Shown here: positions 1 through 9,503 of the stretch, piece after piece | Layout of the letters: every line of letters starts with the position of its first letter | Position numbering within the stretch: position 1 is the stretch's first letter | From: Lachancea kluyveri NRRL Y-12651 | Taxonomy: Eukaryota > Ascomycota > Saccharomycetes > Saccharomycetales > Saccharomycetaceae | Length of the DNA: 64,000 nt | Reading direction: 5' to 3' | NCBI GenBank assembly: GCA_000149225.2 | Contig: CM000690.1 | Location: 310,001-374,000 of the forward strand | Notes under the pieces: generated by a model | Databases searched by the model: none | What the model saw: only the letters and a program-made list of their open reading frames with translations | What the model was told of the DNA's origin: nothing | Translations under genes and position numbers: made by a program

Positions 1-891
1 CACGATATGATAATGCAACTAGATATCAGAAATGCGGTTAATGAAGGTATTCGTATTGTTCAGTTGAGAATGGGTAAGATAATTGCTGTGAGAAGGGACA
101 CGACTAGTTCCTTACGGTATGACTATTTTTTGAAATTTTACAGTATCAACACATCCTTTATTCAGGAATGTGAATCGATTACAGGTGAGTTTTTGACCAA
201 GTATCTGTCGGATGTATTGGCAGTGCAAATCAAAAACTACGTTTCGACAATGAGTTCACTACATTTAAAAACTATCCAAAATAAAATTGACCAGGAGAAA
301 TGGATTCCGTTTGTTGTAGATGGAGGACTTCAGAAAGATGTTAACGATATCATTTCAAGTGTTGACCTGGATCCGTTAAATTGGACGCGCATAGTAGATC
401 TAACTAACAAAGAAGAACAAAAAACCGAGCAAGAAGAACAACAGGAAGATGAGAAGCCCAAGGGCCATAAAAAGTCAGTAGTCGTTAGCGACAAAACATT
501 TGTTGCTAGCGATTCGTTACTGGTTGCCATTAAAATGATCAAGTCAATATTGGCGCTCTCCGTCAGTTTACCACCACATTATCTAAGCAATTTCGAGAAA
601 ATGTGCCTTGATTTACTGCGCTACTTTAACAGCCATGCGATATCATCCGTTTCTATAACCGTTGATGGAAAGCTAGCTTTAGCATCTGGTAAAAATCTGA
701 GTATTCTGGGTGAGTCCTTGGACTGCCTTACGGAGTTCATCACCTTAGTACAAGGCTTTTACCAAAGGTTCGGAGATGCCTGTAAAGACTTCACCCCTTG
801 TAGTGCCACGGTATATAACCAGCTACTACAACAGTTCCAATCATCATCTGATAGAATATACCAGTCACATGCCCCTCCTCCTCCTGTATGA
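1..891 (+). CDS. VPS54: Vps54, GARP complex subunit (C-terminal part)
   Basis: The reading frame is already open at base 1 and ends at a TGA at 889-891, so only the last 296 residues are present. It matches the C-terminal region of Vps54, a subunit of the GARP tethering complex that captures endosome-derived vesicles at the late Golgi. An acidic, Gln/Lys-rich linker lies near residues 135-155 of the visible part and is flanked by helical segments. The next gene downstream is REB1. In S. cerevisiae VPS54 (YDR027C) neighbours NSI1, the duplicate of REB1, so the order supports the call. Family assignment rests on recalled similarity and synteny. The 5' part is simply outside the window; nothing looks broken. 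Confidence 0.85.
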   Translation, partial: HDMIMQLDIRNAVNEGIRIVQLRMGKIIAVRRDTTSSLRYDYFLKFYSINTSFIQECESITGEFLTKYLSDVLAVQIKNYVSTMSSLHLKTIQNKIDQEKWIPFVVDGGLQKDVNDIISSVDLDPLNWTRIVDLTNKEEQKTEQEEQQEDEKPKGHKKSVVVSDKTFVASDSLLVAIKMIKSILALSVSLPPHYLSNFEKMCLDLLRYFNSHAISSVSITVDGKLALASGKNLSILGESLDCLTEFITLVQGFYQRFGDACKDFTPCSATVYNQLLQQFQSSSDRIYQSHAPPPPV

Positions 892-1099
892 GCGTATAGC
901 AGATATAGTCATAATTAACGAAATATTACCCTGATTTGTTGAAAAAAAAAAAGAGGGCAGTTTGGTGGGTCAACCCCTGGAAGTTTTTTCTTTTACCCTC
1001 CCTGAACTTGACTATTGCCATCCCCCAAACAAAGGAATTCCTTACCCTGAACAACCAGAGAAGAGACCGGCGGTTACCTCGATTTCAAAACAACAAAGT

Positions 1100-2869
1100 A
1101 TGTCCGAACAAGACCAGGATAACCATTCAGGTGAACAAGAGTCCGTGGAAGAAGCTGTATTTAAATATGTTGGTGTTGACTTGGATGATAGCAAACAGCA
1201 AGAACAACAGAGGGACTCTAGAGACCATAGTCAGCTTAATGAAGTAAGAGAACACAAGGAACATGAAGATTCTGCTTTAAAGGAAGATAAGGATAAAGAA
1301 GCTGGAAAGGATGAGATGGATTGGTTTTTGAGACATGACTTATCTACTGAGCAACCAGTCGATGGCACCCCTCATTCTGTTGCAGCTGCTGCAGTGGCCG
1401 CTGCATTTGCTGCTAATGAAGCTAAGAAAAGGAGAAATCACGAAGATGGTACAGAGCCCAAACCAAAGAAATACAAAAAAGCCAAGAGCAAGAAGAATAA
1501 ACTTCAGTTAGCCGTGGACCCAGAATTAGCGTCCTTGGATGACAGTGAAGTTACTGAGCACGAGCAGTTGGTGCGTAAAGCCATTTTGGATGCTGATAAT
1601 ATTGCACACCATCCCGACTTCCAGCAATATTTGAATACAGACGATGTTGCAGATGATAGTAAGGACAAGAAGCACGGGATCGACAAGGTTAAAGTACAGG
1701 CGGAGGAAGGACAGCATGTTAAACCTTACTCTGAAATATCTAAAACGATTGTTGACGGTGAAAATGTTCGCAGAAAGGTAGAGGTTTTACCAAAGGTTCT
1801 GGCACCGGGAACGGACCAGGATATTACAAATCTAATCCAAGATGCTGCAACCAAGGCTTCTCATATTATTAATCCTCAAGCCCAATCTACAGGAAAATCC
1901 TTCGATTTATCTGAGGAAGAGGCCCTGGAACAATTTATCAAAGATTACCAGAACATTAAAAATTTGAGCAGACGCCAAATCTGCGAAAGGATTTGGAGTA
2001 ATGAGAGGCGTAAAGATGATTTTTGGACCAACATTTGTAAAGTTCTACCTTACAGGACAAGATCGTCGATTTACAAACACGTTCGTCGTAAATACCATAT
2101 CTTTGAACAACGTGGTAGGTGGACTGTTGGTGAAGATAATGAGCTAGCAAGGCTATGTGCTGAGAAGGAGGGGCAGTGGTCTGAAATTGGTAAGTTTTTA
2201 GGTAGGATGCCCGAGGATTGCAGGGATCGTTGGAGAAATTACGTCAAATGTGGTACCAACAGAGCTTCCAATAAATGGGCACCCGAAGAGGAAGATAGGT
2301 TGAAAACTGTGATTACCGAAATTTTGGAGGCTGCGCCAAAGTTAGATGATAAAGCGGCAACTGACGAGGAAGAAGGGGAAGAGGAAGAAGAGGAAGAAGA
2401 ACAGGATGTGGGGGGACAAACCGCAGAGAATGATGAAAAAGGCAAGAAGAAGGAAAGAAAAAACAGCAAGAAGAAGAAGAGAAATGGATCAAAGGACATC
2501 ATCAATTGGACTGTGGTTAGTGAACGCATGGGTGGAACAAGGTCGCGTATTCAATGTAGGTACAAATGGAACAAACTATTAAAGAAAGAGGCTATGAATA
2601 AGATCAAGAATATCAGCGAAGATGATAAGAGGTGGCTGTTGGAGAAACTGAGAGACATGGGGTTCACTGAAGACTCCCAAGTTGATTGGGAAGAATTAGC
2701 GATGTTGATGCCGGGCAGACAATGGTCCGGTACTGAATTGAAGTTGTGTTATGAGAAGTTGAGAACCAGCGTCAGATATTACAAAGACCGTACCATCAAC
2801 GAGATTTGTAAGGAACTGATTGGCTATCGTGATGGATCTATGCCACTTGGTGTTGCCTCCAAAAACTAG
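1100..2869 (+). CDS. REB1: Reb1-type Myb DNA-binding general regulatory factor
   Basis: This 589-residue protein resembles Reb1, which binds TTACCCG sites to open promoters and to stop RNA polymerase I and II. The frame is open for 46 codons upstream of 1100 but without an ATG, and the N-terminus from the ATG at 1100 (ESVEEAVFKYVGV near residue 15) matches the conserved start of Reb1, so I start there. Visible parts are an Ala-rich stretch and a basic run (KPKKYKKAKSKKNK) in the N-terminal half, then Myb-like repeats in the C-terminal half, including GRWTVGEDNELARL near residue 337. A Glu-rich and then Lys-rich insert sits between Myb segments near residues 415-460. S. cerevisiae Reb1 is about 810 residues; this one is shorter. 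In a genome that never duplicated, it would be the single counterpart of both REB1 and NSI1. Confidence 0.93.
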   Translation: MSEQDQDNHSGEQESVEEAVFKYVGVDLDDSKQQEQQRDSRDHSQLNEVREHKEHEDSALKEDKDKEAGKDEMDWFLRHDLSTEQPVDGTPHSVAAAAVAAAFAANEAKKRRNHEDGTEPKPKKYKKAKSKKNKLQLAVDPELASLDDSEVTEHEQLVRKAILDADNIAHHPDFQQYLNTDDVADDSKDKKHGIDKVKVQAEEGQHVKPYSEISKTIVDGENVRRKVEVLPKVLAPGTDQDITNLIQDAATKASHIINPQAQSTGKSFDLSEEEALEQFIKDYQNIKNLSRRQICERIWSNERRKDDFWTNICKVLPYRTRSSIYKHVRRKYHIFEQRGRWTVGEDNELARLCAEKEGQWSEIGKFLGRMPEDCRDRWRNYVKCGTNRASNKWAPEEEDRLKTVITEILEAAPKLDDKAATDEEEGEEEEEEEEQDVGGQTAENDEKGKKKERKNSKKKKRNGSKDIINWTVVSERMGGTRSRIQCRYKWNKLLKKEAMNKIKNISEDDKRWLLEKLRDMGFTEDSQVDWEELAMLMPGRQWSGTELKLCYEKLRTSVRYYKDRTINEICKELIGYRDGSMPLGVASKN

Positions 2870-3087
2870 AGATTTTGTATTTTTATGTATATATGCGCAT
2901 GTGCATCGGTGCTTTAGTTCCTTTCTCTAACAATTATTTCCCATCCAAGAATTTAATTCCGTGAAACATTGACAATTCTAAAAAAGTACCTCAAATAACG
3001 AGTTTTGATTTTTAGTGTTTAAACATTATACAAAATAGTATTCTAAAAAAGAGATGGGGCTTAATAAGTACAGTTCACAAAGTCTGC

Positions 3088-3940
3088 TTAGAACTTGGTG
3101 AATTGCTTGTTGGACTTACCAGCTGGGGAGGAGACCTTCAAGACGTTGAATCTAACAGTCTTAGAGATTGGTCTACATTGACCGACAGTAACAATGTCAC
3201 CAACTTGGACACGGAAAGCTGGAGAAACGTGGACTGGAACGTTCTTGTGTCTCTTTTCGTATCTGTTGTACTTTGGAACGTAGTGCAAGTAGTCTCTTCT
3301 GATGACGATGGTACGGTGCATCTTGGTGGAGACAACAGTACCGGTCAAGATCTTACCACGGATGGAAACCAAACCAGTGAATGGACACTTCTTGTCAATG
3401 TAAGAACCCTCAATAGCGGTCTTTGGGGTCTTGAAACCCAAACCAGCGTTCTTGTACCATCTCTTGGTACGTCTGTTGGCCTTAGCCTTTGGGTTGGTGA
3501 AGATGTGTGGTTGCTGTTTAAAAATGTTAGTAAGAGATTACCCAGTTGATCGCAAACGATCTCTTATACAGAACAGATTTCTCGACCGAACCTATCGAGT
3601 GATGTGTAACGGAATGGAAAATCTCTGCTTTTCCTATCGATTTGAGTTGCATTATCCTTGCTTTTTTTTCGTTAGCTCTGTTTGCAATTATTCTGAGGAG
3701 AAAAAGCTCGAACGCGATTTCCCTAGATTCACTTTAAGCGTGAGCTTCTGTTAAGTCTCTTTATCTCTTTTTTTTTCTTCGAAACACATATAGCCTTGCC
3801 TCATCAGGATTGCCAATTCCATATTCCAACACACTCATTTCGGGTTCGTACGTCCTCCTTCTGCTCACATTGTAGAAATAAATCATCTAGCATACCTTTT
3901 GGAAAGCTCTTTCAGCTTGCACAGTCAATTCAGTGGACAT
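3088..3940 (-). CDS. RPS11: Ribosomal protein S11 (uS17), two exons
   Basis: Joined exons are 3940-3896 (45 nt, starting [15 protein letters not shown]) and 3513-3088, giving 156 residues, the same length as S. cerevisiae Rps11. The protein is a 40S subunit component that contacts 18S rRNA. Exon 2 begins [11 protein letters not shown] and contains the conserved [20 protein letters not shown] block. The intron is in the same place as in the S. cerevisiae genes. A start within exon 2 at 3441 would miss the first 39 residues. The promoter lies in 3941-4577. RPS11 is next to REB1 in S. cerevisiae as well (YBR048W-YBR049C). Confidence 0.97.
3514..3895 (-). other. RPS11 spliceosomal intron
   Basis: The 382-nt intron starts GTATGC (donor at 3895-3890) and ends TTTAAACAG at 3514. 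The branch site TACTAAC reads on the minus strand at 3532-3526, only about a dozen bases before the acceptor. It follows codon 15 (phase 0). Removing it restores a 156-residue Rps11. The +4 donor base is T. Confidence 0.95.
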
Positions 3941-4577
3941 CTTGTTGGTTTCTTGAGGCCTTTTCGTAAGTACAAATTAAAAATTAACAATAATAATCAA
4001 ATTCACCGTGAATTGAGTTTTCGAAAAATTTTGAGATGGTGAAGCGAAACAGGTGGGGAGGATGCTACACGTAGACAGCGGTGGATCCTCTCCGAACCTG
4101 ATGCTGGGTAGAGCCACAGGCTGGTGTGTCCCTCTGGGCCAGGCGAACGGGGCGAAGGGGTTAGGCAGAGGGTTCGGAGGTGGTTGCGTAGCCTGGGAGG
4201 AGGAGGGGGCAGGAACAGGGCCTACCAGTCGAGAGCGGGCTCTAGTGATAGTTGGACGACGCGCACGGTTCGCAAAATGGACTCCCTCTTCTCGTGCCGT
4301 CGATGGATTTGGTGTTCAGATGTTGTTTTATTGAAAAATAAAATGTACAGGTGTACAGAATATTTTTGAATGATGTGTGGATGTTTGAAAACATAGAATG
4401 CAGTCACGGAATTAAAGAAGTAAAAATCAAGAGATGAAAAACTAAAAGATTTGCCCTATAAGAAACTCTATAAAAGCCCTAAATACAGTTCACATAAGCA
4501 TGTCTCTGGCAGTAGATAACACCCAACACGAAAACAGAAAGAAAGAAAAAAGAAAGAATCAAGAGGCACAATATACA
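3941..4577. promoter_or_regulatory. RPS11 upstream region with a GC-rich island
   Basis: This gene-free stretch lies between the RPS11 start and the FMP23 stop and must hold the RPS11 promoter. Close to RPS11, at about 4017-4040, an A/T run (TTTTCGAAAAATTTTGAGATGG) resembles an RRPE element beside a PAC-like core; a similar pair occurs before RPL4. The block 4081-4260 is about 64% G+C by hand count and purine-rich on the plus strand, against roughly 40% around it. I did not find a convincing Rap1 site. Short open frames inside the block have no recognisable protein and are treated as chance. Confidence 0.45.
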
Positions 4578-5120
4578 CTAGACGCTTCTGTCCTTTTCCC
4601 TTTGAAACTGGTCAAAAACTGCTTTACTTTGTAAGAGAACATCGAAGATAAAGCTATGGCCACCATTCAAGCGTAACGTCAGTTTAACACCTTTGCAAAA
4701 ATCTAAAAACCTTTCGATGACCAATTTGTCACTCATAGTCTTACAGTAAACCGTGGAGACAGCACTACCGGCGCTCTTATTCGGCTGTTCTGTAAGCACT
4801 GAGTGGCGTGGGATTATCTGCAGCTCGATATATTTTTCTAACTCAAAAACCAACTCGTCCGGATCATTATCGAAATCAGAGTAGCTCTTGTTCAACTGCT
4901 TCTGTAAAAAATCCTGTGAGAACTGCTCCAGTTCGTTGTAGAATTTTTCGATGTAATTCGAGTCATCCGGTAGTTGTTTATACTCTGTCTTTTCACGAAT
5001 TGAAATTTCCTTGGCACCACCAAAATGCGAAGGTGGTGGTATAATAACCCTACTTGAAACGGACTTGGAGCATCTTGGTATAGTTGCGCTGAAATGACGA
5101 ATGAAGTTACGAGTAAACAT
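4578..5120 (-). CDS. FMP23: Fmp23-like mitochondrial protein
   Basis: This 180-residue protein starts MFTRNFIRHFSATIPRCSKS, a basic, Ser/Arg-rich N-terminus typical of a mitochondrial presequence. The rest is acidic and probably helical. It sits between RPS11 and ZTA1, exactly the position and orientation of S. cerevisiae FMP23 (YBR047W, about 175 residues), a mitochondrial protein linked to iron and copper homeostasis. I assign it mainly by synteny, length and presequence, because the sequence itself has no motif I can name. Confidence 0.75.
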   Translation of the reverse strand: MFTRNFIRHFSATIPRCSKSVSSRVIIPPPSHFGGAKEISIREKTEYKQLPDDSNYIEKFYNELEQFSQDFLQKQLNKSYSDFDNDPDELVFELEKYIELQIIPRHSVLTEQPNKSAGSAVSTVYCKTMSDKLVIERFLDFCKGVKLTLRLNGGHSFIFDVLLQSKAVFDQFQREKDRSV

Positions 5121-6040
5121 TTCTAGTATTTTTCGAAATCGGGTAGAACTAAAAGTTGAAAGGAAAGAACAAAGAGTGGAAACAGGACTTGATCACAAAG
5201 TGTATGAAATATCACTTTTTTTATGCATCCAAAAGAGTAGTGCCACCCAATGTGGCATCGTTTGTCGATCAAAGTTGATTGGAAATGCACCCCTGACACT
5301 TTGAACACACCCCAGTCTTCTTGCTATCAACGTAAATGGTGATCCCGGTGACAACGCCGGTGGCAAGAACTTCTTAACGCAAAAGAAACAACAGCAGGGT
5401 GTCCCCAGAAAATAGGCAAGTCGCACCATGTGTTATGTATCTCAAATAGTCCTATAGTTAAGCTTCTCGAGTAGTTGTTCCTTTTCTCTTTTCTTTTTTG
5501 CTCTTTCCTTTCACGTTGGTTCCTTCATTATACAAGCTATCACACAGCTGCGATGGCACCTGAGTCGGGCAAGATTATTTCAAATTGGCTTGACAGCTTT
5601 ACAATCTCTTAAAAGTATTCAAAGGCTTCTTTTTCTTTCTCCATTGTGCAAATGTAATTTTTTCCACAAGAGTGGCAGAATTGAAGTGACAAACCCACCC
5701 TGTTCAATCTAATTCATAAAGTGTCCGCTTTACACAGCACGTCATTTTTCCCCGTTTAGCTTTGTACCTTCATAGTTACATAGTTGGTAAACTTGAACGA
5801 GAGAGACAGAGACGGTTTGTTGTTTTTTTATTCACATTTTCAAGTGGTGATCTACCCAACAAAACTAGGATAATCAGTCCTCATGACTTCAGCAGTGTGT
5901 TACGTATATAATGATGAGCTTACAAATACAATACTAATGGCTGCCAAGATTGTGCTAGTCATCTGTAAGGGACCCCAAAACCTTCGCTATATAAGGTGTT
6001 CGAAAAAATATTGAAAGGAGTAAACCTCTCGGTGTTTCAA
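5121..6040. promoter_or_regulatory. Divergent FMP23-ZTA1 intergenic region
   Basis: This shared upstream region of about 0.9 kb serves FMP23 (minus) and ZTA1 (plus). A TATA element (TATATAA) at 5989-5995 is placed for ZTA1. A CTCGAG site is at 5466-5471. A short coding-looking but ATG-less stretch on the plus strand at about 5302-5415 is discussed under rejected items. I see no RNA gene or repeat. Confidence 0.4.
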
Positions 6041-7087
6041 ATGTTTAGCAGATCTATCAAGTCAATTACAACACTTAGAACAATGTCTCACATTCCATCG
6101 GTACAAAAAGTCGTTTTGATTAGAGAAGTTGGTGGTCCCGAAGTATTAAGATTTGAGGAAGATTTCCCGGTCCCTAACATCAACGCTGACGAGGTTTTGA
6201 TCAAAAACAAGTTTTCCGGCATTAACTTCATCGAATCCTACTTTCGTAAAGGTTTATATCCTTCACAAAAACCTTACGTTCTTGGCAGAGAAGCTGCTGG
6301 TACTGTGGTGGCCAAGGGAGACGCTGTTTCCAAATTTAATATTGGTGATAAAGTTGCCTACTTGTCACCTGGAACTTTTGCCCAATATACCAAGTATCCT
6401 GAGAATGGCAAAATCTTGAAATTGCCAAAGGAAACTACTGATGAACAGTTAAAGTTTTATGCAGGCTCTTTGGTCCAAGGATTGACTGCATTGACCTTTG
6501 TTAACGACGCATACGACGTTAAGAAGGGCGACTATATTCTTCTTTACGCTGCAGCAGGAGGTGCAGGTTTAATTTTCAACCAACTTTTGAAACTGAAAGG
6601 CGCTCACACCATTGCAGTGGCTTCAACTGATGAAAAGCTGAAACTAGCCCGAGAATACGGCGCTGAATATGTGATAAATTCATCCAAAGATGATACCTTG
6701 TCAAAAGTTTTAGAAATTACTAATGGTGAAGGTGTTGCTGCCGCTTTCGACTCTATTGGTAAGGATACCTTTGAAATATCGCTACAAGCCATCAAAAGAA
6801 AAGGTACTTTGGTCTCTTTTGGTAATGCGTCTGGTCCAGTTCCACCCTTTAGCATTAACAGACTGAGTTCGAAAAATTTGAAGGTGTTGAGACCTCAGGT
6901 GTTCGGTTACATTACAACATCAGAAGAATGGAATCACTATGCTTCCAAGTTAATCGAGCTGCTAAGCTCTGGCGATTTAAAGGTCTTTATTTCTGGTACC
7001 TACCCATTATCCGAATACAGGGCTGCTACAGAAGCTTTGGAAGGTAGAAAAACAGTCGGAAAGCTTGTTTTAGAAATTCCAGAATGA
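6041..7087 (+). CDS. ZTA1: Zeta-crystallin-type NADPH:quinone reductase
   Basis: This 348-residue medium-chain dehydrogenase/reductase matches Zta1, an NADPH-dependent quinone oxidoreductase of the zeta-crystallin family. The nucleotide-binding segment YAAAGGAGLIFNQLLKLKGAH lies in the middle, and the N-terminal half carries the conserved ESYFRKGLYPSQKPYVLGREAAG. There is no structural zinc site, as usual for quinone reductases. The frame runs upstream to 5996 without an ATG, so the first possible start is 6041 (MFSRSIKSITTLRT), which would add a mitochondrial-type leader. A second ATG at 6083 (MSHIPSVQKV) gives the length of the S. cerevisiae protein (334). Either or both could be used. A TATA box lies about 50 bases before the first ATG, so transcripts could begin on either side of it. 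Confidence 0.93.
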   Translation: MFSRSIKSITTLRTMSHIPSVQKVVLIREVGGPEVLRFEEDFPVPNINADEVLIKNKFSGINFIESYFRKGLYPSQKPYVLGREAAGTVVAKGDAVSKFNIGDKVAYLSPGTFAQYTKYPENGKILKLPKETTDEQLKFYAGSLVQGLTALTFVNDAYDVKKGDYILLYAAAGGAGLIFNQLLKLKGAHTIAVASTDEKLKLAREYGAEYVINSSKDDTLSKVLEITNGEGVAAAFDSIGKDTFEISLQAIKRKGTLVSFGNASGPVPPFSINRLSSKNLKVLRPQVFGYITTSEEWNHYASKLIELLSSGDLKVFISGTYPLSEYRAATEALEGRKTVGKLVLEIPE

Positions 7088-7126
7088 TTTGTAGAGTTAG
7101 CGTTGATCTTTAACATGTCGCGTCGC

Positions 7127-7135
7127 GTCACAAAA
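7127..7135 (+). promoter_or_regulatory. Ndt80-type middle sporulation element
   Basis: GTCACAAAA fits the MSE consensus gNCRCAAAW. It lies about 215 bases before the GIP1 start. A second match is 40 bases downstream. Confidence 0.6.
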
Positions 7136-7166
7136 AAGAAGTGTGTAGGAAAAACTCAACAACAAT

Positions 7167-7175
7167 GACACAAAA
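7167..7175 (+). promoter_or_regulatory. Second Ndt80-type middle sporulation element
   Basis: GACACAAAA fits gNCRCAAAW, in the same orientation as the first site. Two matches within 50 bases upstream of a sporulation gene make regulation by Ndt80 likely. Confidence 0.6.
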
Positions 7176-7347
7176 GGTATACAGAAATAGTGGAGGAAAT
7201 TTTCGACCATTATTCTATGCCTGTAAAACGGTGAATCAATCTTATGTTTAAAGAACGTTTGCAAAAAAAAAAATTTTGTAGAATAACAACCTTATTTGAC
7301 TGAAAGGAAGAGGAAGTCAAGTTGCTAGATATAGACACTACTCGAGA

Positions 7348-9408
7348 ATGAGACACTATGAATCAAATTTCGTGGAGTCAGTGACGAACACACCAAGAAA
7401 CCCAGCCGATGACCATATTCGAGTAACAATCACTGAGTTGGGCCCTAATGACACTTGTGGTACAGGAAAGATTCCAGCCTTTAATCGTTCGAAACGCATT
7501 CATTTTAAAAAGTGGTTGCGAGAAAACTTAAAGCCAACCAGGGATTCTTCAAATGAAAATGAGGATGTCACCGTGGATGAAAACGACGACCTTCTGTTTA
7601 TTCCAAAATTTACCTTTGAGATCAAGACTGTACAAGAAGATCCAGTCTCACCGCGTCAAGCTTTGCACAAGTTGAAAGAGTTTATGAAGGCACGTATGAA
7701 ACGAACAACAAATTCTGGTGAAAGATATGAAGGAAAATCAGATGAAGAATCTCCAATCAAACAGCCTTCGCCGAAGCAATACAATAGCCCCGAACATTTG
7801 GATATCGATGATCAAATGTTGTCTGAAGAGTTGAAGTGTTACAATCAATTTAAGTCAGACGAACAACAATTGATAACTCTGTTTGAGTCTACGATGAGAA
7901 GTTCGAAGAATTTTTCCAAGCAGTGGAAAGAGCCATCTAAAGAACTAGCGTCTATTGACATTTTAAATTGCGAAGACTTCCAAGCTCTTAAAAATAGAAT
8001 ATCTGAACTACCTGTCTGTTTTAGCGCTATGTCTTTGATAGAAGATGAAGAAAGCTGTGAATTGAAAAGACATCTAGAGGAAGAGTTGACACCGTCTAAC
8101 GAAAGTAAGAGAATACGTGTCATACATAGCCCATTCGTTGAATACTTGGATAGAGAAGTTATGCCAGAAATATTAAGAGGGCCGGATTCCGTAGACGAAT
8201 CACCTCCAGAGTTAGTAGATTCGGTTGGAACTTCAACTTTGAGCAGTTGTAGTGAAGATTCGATGGGTAAGACACCACCGTCTGTTTTAACAAGAAGTGA
8301 GGCGAACAACAAGGAAAAGGAAAAGGAAACGAACGTAGAATCTAATAGAAGGTCCTCCATTGTGGACAGACTTATGTTGGCAATCAAAGGGTCACACGCA
8401 TCTGCCTTACATGTTTCACCACCCCAGACGCCGGAGACGGCAAGGATAGCTGCAAGCACAGGCGGGAGTAACAGCAGCAACAGCAGCAAAAGTGGATTCG
8501 AACCTACTCATATATTGATCCCAACATTTAGAAGGCGCGATGACCAAATGGACGTTTCTGGGATTGTTAAAAATATTGCTAGCGGTATCATCACAGAACG
8601 TGAGTTGATGAGACTTTCTGCCAAGAGGCAAAGAGATATTACTTTTAAGAGTGAGGAATTCTACAATACTGAAAACAAGGAATCTTGTTCTTCGTTTGAG
8701 GAAAGCGGTGAAAGAAAAGCACAGGAAGACCAGGATATGACTGATGGAAGCGTCAAGTTTAACAAATTTTCCTATCTCTTAGTGTACGATGCTTCGAAAA
8801 AGTGCAAGTATGATAATGCTAAGGATTGTCTATCTATCAAAATTCCACAGTACGAGTCCTCGACCCATGACTCTGGATATGAGGGTGATGACGATGACGG
8901 TTACGAAGAAGAAAGTGAAACAAACGGGGGGGTTGGCATAAAGTCATTAGGAAAATCCATAAAATCGAAGATTAATGAGAGTACGCTACGGTTGGCACAA
9001 AAGCACCTGAGTTTAGCTCCCTGCTCGAAGCCGATTTTAAAATCTAAGGATAACGAAAAGGCAGAGCAGGAATTGTCTCGGGCTGCTAACTGTGACGGAG
9101 TGGACATTTTCTCATTTTTATCCTTTTTTGAACGTCATGAAAGAAAGCGAATGGAAGCAGAATCGAATTTGGAACGTATCAGAGAGAAACAATTAACTAG
9201 ATATTACTCTTCTGATTTTTTCCCTGAGTTGGAAGACATCCAACTACCGGTGACTGACAATGCCGAGTTTTCTAAAAGTAAAAGAGCCACTGAGTTCAAC
9301 ATAGGTCGTAAATTAAATGATCACAGAATAGAAGTGGCAAATTATCCTTGTTCTAGGTACAGCGAAAAGGTTGACCACGAGACACCGAATTCACAAAAAG
9401 GTTTATAA
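7348..9408 (+). CDS. GIP1: Gip1-like meiotic PP1 (Glc7) regulatory subunit
   Basis: This 686-residue protein occupies the place of GIP1 (YBR045C), next to ZTA1 and in the right orientation. In S. cerevisiae Gip1 directs the phosphatase Glc7 to septins and prospore membranes during sporulation. The sequence is mostly low-complexity and acidic or Ser-rich, as in Gip1. More ordered blocks occur near residues 470-510 (SVKFNKFSYLLVYD, where SVKF could serve as the PP1-docking RVxF-type motif) and near 580-630 (DGVDIFSFLSFFER). Two Ndt80-type sites precede it. The ATG at 7348 follows a CTCGAG. The identity is well supported by synteny; the docking motif is inference. Confidence 0.82.
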   Translation: MRHYESNFVESVTNTPRNPADDHIRVTITELGPNDTCGTGKIPAFNRSKRIHFKKWLRENLKPTRDSSNENEDVTVDENDDLLFIPKFTFEIKTVQEDPVSPRQALHKLKEFMKARMKRTTNSGERYEGKSDEESPIKQPSPKQYNSPEHLDIDDQMLSEELKCYNQFKSDEQQLITLFESTMRSSKNFSKQWKEPSKELASIDILNCEDFQALKNRISELPVCFSAMSLIEDEESCELKRHLEEELTPSNESKRIRVIHSPFVEYLDREVMPEILRGPDSVDESPPELVDSVGTSTLSSCSEDSMGKTPPSVLTRSEANNKEKEKETNVESNRRSSIVDRLMLAIKGSHASALHVSPPQTPETARIAASTGGSNSSNSSKSGFEPTHILIPTFRRRDDQMDVSGIVKNIASGIITERELMRLSAKRQRDITFKSEEFYNTENKESCSSFEESGERKAQEDQDMTDGSVKFNKFSYLLVYDASKKCKYDNAKDCLSIKIPQYESSTHDSGYEGDDDDGYEEESETNGGVGIKSLGKSIKSKINESTLRLAQKHLSLAPCSKPILKSKDNEKAEQELSRAANCDGVDIFSFLSFFERHERKRMEAESNLERIREKQLTRYYSSDFFPELEDIQLPVTDNAEFSKSKRATEFNIGRKLNDHRIEVANYPCSRYSEKVDHETPNSQKGL

Positions 9409-9503
9409 CAACAATATCATAGTTTTCTATATATGCTTTTTGTCTATTTCAAAGAGGTATACAGCAGCGAAATACAAAAGTGGCCTACACCTTAGCTCCG
9501 CAT

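Noticed and set aside
962-1099. 46-codon extension of REB1
   Set aside because: No ATG; the conserved N-terminus begins at 1100.
4053-4369. Open frames in the GC-rich block upstream of RPS11
   Set aside because: Long frames are expected in GC-rich DNA; the products are low-complexity Gly/Arg-rich and match no family.
5302-5415. Plus-strand stretch with a coding look (ending NAGGKNFLTQKKQQQGVPRK)
   Set aside because: No in-frame ATG, and no convincing donor or branch site upstream that would make it a second exon. Could be chance or a relic; it would need RNA evidence.
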